A stretch of 6,172 nt of DNA from Pseudomonadota bacterium (GTDB lineage Bacteria; Pseudomonadota; Alphaproteobacteria; Acetobacterales; Acetobacteraceae): contig JAJZVE010000156.1 of the NCBI GenBank assembly GCA_021845835.1, forward strand, positions 1 through 6,172, read 5' to 3'. Under the pieces are notes generated by a model. The model had not been told where the DNA came from. It saw only the letters and a list, made by a program, of their open reading frames with translations, and did not search any database. Below, in pieces: positions 1-4,298 of this stretch; the first letter of the stretch is position 1, and every line of letters begins with the position of its first letter. The position numbers and the translations under genes are program-made.

Positions 1-12
1 CTCTTCCGATCT
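1..12. other. Illumina adapter remnant at the contig end
   Basis: The first 12 bases, CTCTTCCGATCT, are identical to the 3' end shared by the common Illumina TruSeq adapters. Genomic sequence therefore most likely starts at base 13. In the reading frame of the adjoining cyclase gene these bases would encode SSDL, which should not be counted as protein. The match is read directly from the sequence; the adapter identity is established knowledge. A chance genomic occurrence exactly at the edge is possible but very unlikely. Confidence 0.9.
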
Positions 13-13
13 C

Positions 14-370
14 TGGGTGCTGTTGCGCACCGACTGGTCGAAGCGGTCGGGCGACGCGTACGCGAACGTCCGCGCCGACGGCGCGCACACGCCGGGGCCG
101 GATGTCGGCGCGATCAGGTTTCTGGTAGAGGAACGCGACGTGATGGGCTTCGGCACCGAGACGATCGGCACCGATGCAGGCCAGGCCTTCGGGTTCGAGC
201 CGCCGTTCCCCGCCCATTTCTTCATGCACGGCAAGGGCCGCTATGGCTTGCAGTGTCTGTGCAACCTTGATCAACTGCCGCCTACCGGCGCGCTGATCGT
301 GGCGGCGCCGCTGAAGATCAAGGGCGGTTCGGGCAGCCCGCTGCGCGTGCTGGCCCTGGTCACGTCATAG
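14..370 (+). CDS. Cyclase family protein (kynurenine formamidase-like), 5'-truncated
   Basis: This is the C-terminal 118 codons of a cyclase-family protein, a manganese/zinc-dependent hydrolase group that includes KynB-type arylformamidases; members usually have about 220-320 residues. The visible part opens with WVLLRTDWSKR, continues with HTPGPDVGAIRFLVEE and the GTETIGTDAG turn, then PAHFFMHGKGRYGLQCL, NLDQLPPTGALIV and the typical end PLKIKGGSGSPLRVLAL. The N-terminal HxGTHxDxPxH metal-binding motif of the family lies beyond the window edge, so activity cannot be judged. A GTG at 17 is in frame, but it sits inside a conserved strand and is not a credible start; the gene is cut by the contig end. 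By spacing, the residue 12 after the His of PAHFF is Gln, where KynB enzymes carry a metal-site Glu; this may be normal for the subfamily. The substrate is unknown. The CHRD gene starts 11 nt after the stop, which suggests co-transcription. Confidence 0.85.
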   Translation, partial: WVLLRTDWSKRSGDAYANVRADGAHTPGPDVGAIRFLVEERDVMGFGTETIGTDAGQAFGFEPPFPAHFFMHGKGRYGLQCLCNLDQLPPTGALIVAAPLKIKGGSGSPLRVLALVTS

Positions 371-375
371 GGAGG
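371..375 (+). promoter_or_regulatory. Strong ribosome binding site of the CHRD gene
   Basis: GGAGG directly follows the cyclase stop codon and lies 6 nt before the ATG at 382. It fixes the CHRD start and fills the whole intergenic gap, leaving no room for a separate promoter. This supports a two-gene transcript. Confidence 0.8.
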
Positions 376-381
376 TATGGA

Positions 382-807
382 ATGCGGGTTCGCGGATCCT
401 TTGCCGTTGCCTTGCTGGCCGCGGGATTGCTGTCCTTCGCGGCGCAGGCGCAGACCTTCATGGCGCAACTGGACGGCGCGAGCGAGGTGCCGCCGAAGCA
501 GACCCAGGGCATGGGCGAGCTGAAGGCGACGCTCGATCCGGCGACCAAGGTGCTGAGCTACACGCTGACCTATCGCGACCTGAGCGGCCCGGCGACGGCG
601 GCGCATTTCCACGGCCCGGCGGCGCCGGGGGCGAACGCCGGCGTGCAGGTGCCGATCAAGCCGCCGGCCAGCCCGGCAAAAGGCACCGCCAGGCTCACCG
701 ACGCGCAGATCGCCGAACTGATGGACGGCAAGTGGTACGTGAACGTGCATACCAAGGCGAATCCCGGCGGGGAGATTCGCGGGCAGGTAATGCGCGGCGG
801 GATGTAG
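382..807 (+). CDS. Secreted CHRD domain-containing protein
   Basis: This is a complete 141-aa protein. Residues 1-23 form a Sec signal peptide: basic MRVR, a hydrophobic core rich in Ala and Leu, and an AQA signal peptidase I site with probable cleavage before Gln24. The mature part (about 118 aa) is a single CHRD domain, the fold first described in chordin. Its hallmarks are LDGASEVPP (30-38), a central TLDPATKVLSYTLTY strand pair, AHFHGPA (74-80), and the C-terminal WYVNVHTKANPGGEIRGQV (118-136). The conserved histidines in AHFHG and NVHT may bind metal, but this is not established. The protein should be exported to the periplasm or outside the cell; no lipobox cysteine or membrane anchor is visible. 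The ATG start at 382 is supported by GGAGG 6 nt upstream. Bacterial CHRD proteins have no agreed function. The gene follows the cyclase gene on the same strand and converges on the methyltransferase gene. Confidence 0.92.
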   Translation: MRVRGSFAVALLAAGLLSFAAQAQTFMAQLDGASEVPPKQTQGMGELKATLDPATKVLSYTLTYRDLSGPATAAHFHGPAAPGANAGVQVPIKPPASPAKGTARLTDAQIAELMDGKWYVNVHTKANPGGEIRGQVMRGGM

Positions 808-822
808 CGCGGGCCGAAGCCG

Positions 823-870
823 GGGCCGTCGCGGACGTGCGACCTACGGGTCCACCGTCCACGACGGCCC
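823..870. terminator. Inverted repeat between convergent genes, probable bidirectional terminator
   Basis: The left arm GGGCCGTCGCGGACG (823-837) is the reverse complement of the right arm CGTCCACGACGGCCC (856-870) at 14 of 15 positions, with one C/A mismatch (832/861). The 18-nt interior holds a second small stem, GACC (841-844) with GGTC (849-852), closing a TACG tetraloop; on the plus-strand RNA this is C(UACG)G, an extra-stable UNCG loop. The structure starts 16 nt after the CHRD stop codon, includes the methyltransferase stop codon and overlaps its last codons. No T-run follows on either strand, so it is not a textbook intrinsic terminator, but position and strength suggest transcription stops here from both sides. 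RNA 3'-end protection is an alternative role. Confidence 0.55.
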
Positions 871-1440
871 GGCAATCCGTTCGATCGCCAGTTCGATCTC
901 CAGGGCGCCGACGGGATGATTGACGGAAGGAAGGCTGTAGTCATAGCCGTCGTCGCAGTCCGCGAGGTGCCGGACGCGATAGTGGTTCGGCAGCAGCACC
1001 CGTTCAATGAGCGAGAGAAGCGAACCCGGTGTGATGGCAAACAGATGCTCGGTCGACCAGCGCGACGGCGGCACCGTCAGTCGGCGCTCGTATAAATAGG
1101 CGTGCGGCACGAACAGCAGCAGGCAGCCGCCGACGCGCAGCACACGAAACCACTCCCGCAGCGACGCGATCGGGTCCGGCAGGTGCTCCAGCACGTGGCT
1201 CGCATGCACGGCGTCCTGTGACTCGTCCGGGAACGGCAGGTGCAGGCCGTCGTAGCCAGGATAGTCGAGGCCGATGCCGACGGCGCCGGGCACGATCACC
1301 ACGGCGTCCGAATCGCCGCCGCGCCAGCCGATGTCGAGGACGTTCGGGCCGCGGATGTAGCGGTCCCAGAACCCTTCGGCGCAGCGCCGCCCGTAGCACT
1401 TGCGGGACTCGAAGCCGACCGGGCGATTCGGATCAGGCAT
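844..1440 (-). CDS. Class I SAM-dependent methyltransferase
   Basis: This is a complete protein of about 198 aa with a small Rossmann-type methyltransferase fold (Methyltransf_11-like). Counting from the GTG one codon upstream, the N-terminus holds GFESRKCYGRRC (10-21) and FWDRYIRGP. Motif I for SAM binding is VLDIGWRGG (35-43). Asp60 in GIGLDYPGYDG is the likely acidic residue contacting the SAM ribose. HASHVLEHLPDP (80-91) and REWFRVLRVGGCLLLFVPH (96-114) are the post-motif II and III segments. The C-terminal part (about 150-190) ends in a predicted strand, EIELAIERI. The start could be ATG at 1440 or the adjacent GTG at 1443; AGGGA at 1450-1454 is 9 or 6 nt away, so both fit. The gene lies downstream of the double glycosyltransferase on the same strand and is probably in its operon, which suggests methylation of a sugar or glycan. 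The substrate cannot be read from the sequence; a small-molecule or protein target remains possible. Confidence 0.87.
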   Translation of the reverse strand: MPDPNRPVGFESRKCYGRRCAEGFWDRYIRGPNVLDIGWRGGDSDAVVIVPGAVGIGLDYPGYDGLHLPFPDESQDAVHASHVLEHLPDPIASLREWFRVLRVGGCLLLFVPHAYLYERRLTVPPSRWSTEHLFAITPGSLLSLIERVLLPNHYRVRHLADCDDGYDYSLPSVNHPVGALEIELAIERIAGPSWTVDP

Positions 1441-1471
1441 CACGTCGGTTCCCTGTCTTGATGAGTGTCTG

Positions 1472-1491
1472 TGGTCGGGATCCCCCGACCA
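1472..1491 (-). promoter_or_regulatory. Perfect intercistronic hairpin upstream of the methyltransferase gene
   Basis: The arms at 1472-1479 and 1484-1491 are perfect reverse complements (8 bp, TGGTCGGG with CCCGACCA) around a 4-nt loop, which reads GGAT on the minus strand. The hairpin lies in the gap between the glycosyltransferase stop (1530) and the methyltransferase start (1440/1443), 17 nt before its ribosome binding site. No T-run follows on the minus strand. It may act as an mRNA processing or stability element that tunes expression between the two genes, or as a weak attenuator. A loop presenting GGA also resembles CsrA/RsmA target hairpins, but nothing else supports that. Confidence 0.45.
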
Positions 1492-1529
1492 GGGCGGCGG
1501 GCGGCGCCGACCGGCGGCGGCAAGTGCCC

Positions 1530-4010
1530 TCAGGAGAACGCGGCATCGGCAAGCGCGGGCGGCAGCGAAAGCAGGCCCGGCGCATCGGTCGCGGTCGGGT
1601 CATGCCCGGCGGTGCCGGCCGGCTGCCGGAAGGATCCCGTGATGGAGCCCCGCAACCGCATGCGTCCCGCGCCGGCAAGAGGGTCGATCCTGAGATAGAG
1701 CGATTCGCCCTCCGCCACATCGAAGGACCTGTCGAGCGAAGCCACGTCTCCGGTCACGGCGATTTCGTCCATCTGCGCGAGCGAGAATCCGTCCATGCGG
1801 AAGGCCCAGAACAGCTGCACCAGGTCGACCTTGTCGGTCATGCAGGTCAGCCGCAGCCGCACCCGCCCGCCGTGCCCTTCCAGGGCAGGGAAATACAGTT
1901 GCGGGTCGTCCTCGCTGGACGCGATCTCCAGCCACTGTTCCCTGACCTCGATCCGGCATCGGACGTGCGCGATGTCGATGTCCGTGATCGGCAGGATCCG
2001 CGTCGTGGATGGTGCCGGACGCAGCAACGGTTGCTCCGGCTGACTGAGGCGATGGCGCAACTGGCGTCGCGCCTCGTCGAGGTCCGCCGCCTGCGCGAAC
2101 GCCAGCGCCTCCAGATCGGCAATGCGGCCGGACAGCGCGCGCATCGCCGCGGTCTGGTACTGCCCGCGCAGCATCTCCGCCATCTTGTCGGTGGTCTCGT
2201 AGATCAGGTTGCTGATCTGCTCGTTGGTGGCGGCGTGAGCGCGGAACAGACGCTGCGGCGGCGCGGGATGATGCCGCAGCAGGTGCATCAGTTTCGCCTG
2301 CAGCCCGCGGAACCGCGTCGTCAGCGACGACCAGTCGAACGGCGTGCCGGCCGCCATCATTTCCAGCGTGCGCACCATCCCGTCCCGCTCGATCGCGTCG
2401 GTGCAGGCGTCGTCATAGCGCATGCAGAACGGCACGCTCGGTTCGAGATGGGTGTGATAGCAGCCGATGCAGTCAGGGCCGGCAACCAGCGGCCAGACCT
2501 GCTGCTGATTCCAGACCCGCGCCAGCGGATGCACGGAGCCGAAGAACACGGCGGCCGGCACGCCCGCCGCCTGCGCCACGTGCGCGGGGAACGAGTCGAT
2601 GCCGACGAAGGCCTGCGCATGCGCGATCAGGGCCAGCAGCATGTCCTGCGACACCGCTCCCTGCAGGTCCAGCACACGCCCCAGGGCGTCGCCGTCCGGC
2701 GGCACCAGGCGGCGTTCCTTGCCCACCAGCACGACGCGATCGAACACCTGCGCGCAGGCGCGCAGCAGGTCGCGCGCGCGCGCGGCCGACAAGGCGCGGC
2801 CGTGATGGCCGTTGCGCACGAACTCCAGATGCAGCACGCAATAGCTGCGCGGCGTGAGGCCGGCCGGCAGCCGTTCCGCCGGCTCGTGCGCCAGCAGGCG
2901 GTCGCGGAACTCCGCCAGTTGCGCCGCGCCGGCCGCGCGCAGCCCGAGGGCGCCGCAGATCAGCGCGTGGATGTCGAGCGGCAGCGAGTAGTTCACGTCC
3001 CGGATCGAGTGGATGGCGGCGATGCCGTCCGCCGCCAGCGCCGCCTGCAGCAGGCCGATGTCCTCGAATCGGGTGGTCCGCACGTCCGGCGCGCCGAGCA
3101 GCCGCAGCAGTTCCGGCCGCGGCGTGTTGATGACCACGTTCGCCCGCTGCTGCGGCGTCATGCCGCGCAGCTCCGCCGCCAGGTGCGGCAGCGCGCAGAA
3201 GATGTCGCCGATGCCGTCGCTCCACAGGTCATAGACGACGAAGCGGCCCACGCTTCCCGTGGTCAGCGTGTGCCGCCACGTCGCGAACAGCGTCGCGCGG
3301 TTGTGCTCCAGGATCGAGGAGCGGACGGAGCCGGGCAGCGAGTTGAACGAGGTGCTGCGCCAGTGCTGGTGCGGGATCGGCAACCACGCCAGCCGGTAGC
3401 CGTGCTGCTGCGCCTTCAGCGACAGGTCGGCGTCCTCGCACATGGCCCAGTCGATCTTCGGGTCGAACATCCCCAGCTCGGCAAACACCGCGCTGCGCAC
3501 CAGCAGGATCGAGGCTTCGCCGTATTTCAGCGTGCGCAGGTGGTGCTGGCCGGGGAAGCTGCCGTTGCCGAAGAACGGGCTGAGGTGCTGCGGGCTGCCC
3601 GCATCCGCCACCAGCGCCTTGCGCCGGTCCTTCTCCAGCATGCCGAGCGCTTCCGCCAGCCAGTTGAGATGCGGGAAGCCGATGTCATCGTTGAGGATGA
3701 GAAAGAAATCCGACGGGATCAGGCGGAAATTCTCGTTGTGCCCGCCGCCGAAGCCCAGGTTCGGCCCGCCCGTGAACAGCGTCGCCTCCAGGTCCGGGAA
3801 GCCGGCGCGGGTCTGTTCGAGCAGCGCGGCGACCTCGTCGAAGGAGACCCCCGGATGGTTGTTGCGTACGGCGACATGGACCGCGGTCCTGGTCTCGGCC
3901 GCGAACCTGGACAGCCATGCCGCAAGGTCCAGCCATTGCCGCTGGATGTTCTCGGGCCTGCCGAGACTGAGAATGGACACCAGCAACTTTTTGGGCCGAT
4001 GTTCTTTCAC
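1530..4010 (-). CDS. Double glycosyltransferase: GT2 domain fused to GT9-like domain
   Basis: This is an 826-aa cytoplasmic protein with several domains. Residues 8-220 form a GT2 (GT-A fold) transferase: LLVSILSLGRPENI, PNLGFGGGHNENF (83-95), the metal/nucleotide-binding NDD (107-109), and CEDADLSLKAQQHGYRLAW (191-209) with the probable catalytic ED. Residues 255-560 form a GT9-like (heptosyltransferase, GT-B) domain: DGIGDIFCALPHL (265-277, matching the family's GD...LP start), VVLVGKERR (426-434), FVGIDSFPAH (468-477), VPAAVFFGSVHP (484-495), and a Cys cluster at 514, 517, 529 and 536. About 595-655 is a likely helical/coiled-coil linker. Residues 672-796 look beta-rich, with DPQLYFPAL, VQLFWAF and LYLRIDPLAG. 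GTG at 4010 is chosen because it directly precedes the first GT2 strand (MKEHRPKKLLVSIL) and has GAGGA upstream; the open frame runs on upstream but looks non-coding. Donor and acceptor sugars are unknown. A surface-glycan role is inferred; the methyltransferase follows and a membrane protein is divergent. Confidence 0.9.
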   Translation of the reverse strand: MKEHRPKKLLVSILSLGRPENIQRQWLDLAAWLSRFAAETRTAVHVAVRNNHPGVSFDEVAALLEQTRAGFPDLEATLFTGGPNLGFGGGHNENFRLIPSDFFLILNDDIGFPHLNWLAEALGMLEKDRRKALVADAGSPQHLSPFFGNGSFPGQHHLRTLKYGEASILLVRSAVFAELGMFDPKIDWAMCEDADLSLKAQQHGYRLAWLPIPHQHWRSTSFNSLPGSVRSSILEHNRATLFATWRHTLTTGSVGRFVVYDLWSDGIGDIFCALPHLAAELRGMTPQQRANVVINTPRPELLRLLGAPDVRTTRFEDIGLLQAALAADGIAAIHSIRDVNYSLPLDIHALICGALGLRAAGAAQLAEFRDRLLAHEPAERLPAGLTPRSYCVLHLEFVRNGHHGRALSAARARDLLRACAQVFDRVVLVGKERRLVPPDGDALGRVLDLQGAVSQDMLLALIAHAQAFVGIDSFPAHVAQAAGVPAAVFFGSVHPLARVWNQQQVWPLVAGPDCIGCYHTHLEPSVPFCMRYDDACTDAIERDGMVRTLEMMAAGTPFDWSSLTTRFRGLQAKLMHLLRHHPAPPQRLFRAHAATNEQISNLIYETTDKMAEMLRGQYQTAAMRALSGRIADLEALAFAQAADLDEARRQLRHRLSQPEQPLLRPAPSTTRILPITDIDIAHVRCRIEVREQWLEIASSEDDPQLYFPALEGHGGRVRLRLTCMTDKVDLVQLFWAFRMDGFSLAQMDEIAVTGDVASLDRSFDVAEGESLYLRIDPLAGAGRMRLRGSITGSFRQPAGTAGHDPTATDAPGLLSLPPALADAAFS

Positions 4011-4020
4011 TGCACTGGAT

Positions 4021-4025
4021 TCCTC
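4021..4025 (-). promoter_or_regulatory. Ribosome binding site supporting the GTG start of the glycosyltransferase
   Basis: On the minus strand GAGGA lies 10 nt before the GTG at 4010. The frame stays open for hundreds of codons upstream, so this site and the position of the first GT2 beta strand are what decide the start. The spacing is slightly long. Confidence 0.5.
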
Positions 4026-4153
4026 GAAATGATCCGGCGAGCCGCCGCGCGCGCGCTCGCGCCCTTCCCCATCAACTCTGCGCGAACGCGCGTGCCGGCC
4101 TCGCCCGATTTGCACCCCATGTTCACGCTCTACCCCCAGGAAGTTAATGAGAT

Positions 4154-4163
4154 GTTTCGAAAC
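4154..4163. promoter_or_regulatory. Perfect 10-bp palindrome, possible operator
   Basis: GTTTCGAAAC is its own reverse complement and lies in the least GC-rich part of the divergent intergenic region, about 145 nt from each gene start. A dimeric regulator could bind here and control both directions. This is a positional inference only; no regulator gene is in the window. Confidence 0.25.
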
Positions 4164-4176
4164 CCGTGAAGCCGGC

Positions 4177-4212
4177 CGATGCGGCGGCAATCCGGTGCGA
4201 CCGCCGCCATCG
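4177..4212. other. GC-rich imperfect hairpin in the leader of the membrane protein gene
   Basis: CGAT (4177-4180) and GGCGGC (4183-4188) pair with ATCG (4209-4212) and GCCGCC (4203-4208). This gives 10 bp with a 2-nt bulge and a 14-nt loop. If transcription starts upstream, the hairpin would sit in the 5' leader of the membrane protein mRNA. Such pairings arise easily in GC-rich DNA, so a function is uncertain. Confidence 0.25.
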
Positions 4213-4298
4213 CTGCGCCGAAGTTGAATTGTCGTCGCCCCCCGTCCCGCGCCATGCACGCGCGAACCGCCCCCTCCCGGGCAACAGCGGGACCGCGC

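Larger units (their letters stand above)
4011..4298. promoter_or_regulatory. Divergent intergenic region, presumed promoters in both directions
   Basis: These 288 nt separate the starts of the minus-strand glycosyltransferase and the plus-strand membrane protein, so they must hold promoters for both unless more distant ones are used. I see no convincing -35/-10 pair on either strand. The region has an AT-richer island at about 4139-4163 inside otherwise very GC-rich DNA, a 10-bp perfect palindrome there, a GC-rich hairpin at 4177-4212, and a short alternating CG run at 4046-4056. ATG codons at 4179 and 4254 are in frame with the membrane protein, but neither has a good ribosome binding site. 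Confidence 0.5.

Noticed and set aside
271..750. Minus-strand open frames opposite the CHRD gene
   Set aside because: Arg/His-rich translations with no motif; the plus strand has a signal peptide and a full CHRD domain.
4046..4056. Alternating CG run (and a similar one near 2770-2781) as possible Z-DNA or a regulatory repeat
   Set aside because: Only 11-12 nt long and expected by chance at this GC content; the second copy is inside a coding region.
1218..4169. A 983-codon open frame on the plus strand opposite the glycosyltransferase gene
   Set aside because: Its protein is Arg/Gln/His-rich low-complexity sequence with no motifs, while the opposite strand encodes clear GT2 and GT9 domains. 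Long antisense open frames are common in GC-rich genes because stop codons are rare.
4179..4298. A 40-residue N-terminal extension of the membrane protein from ATG 4179, or a shorter one from ATG 4254
   Set aside because: The extension is basic and low-complexity, and neither ATG has a good ribosome binding site. ATG 4299 directly precedes the expected N-terminus before the first membrane segment.
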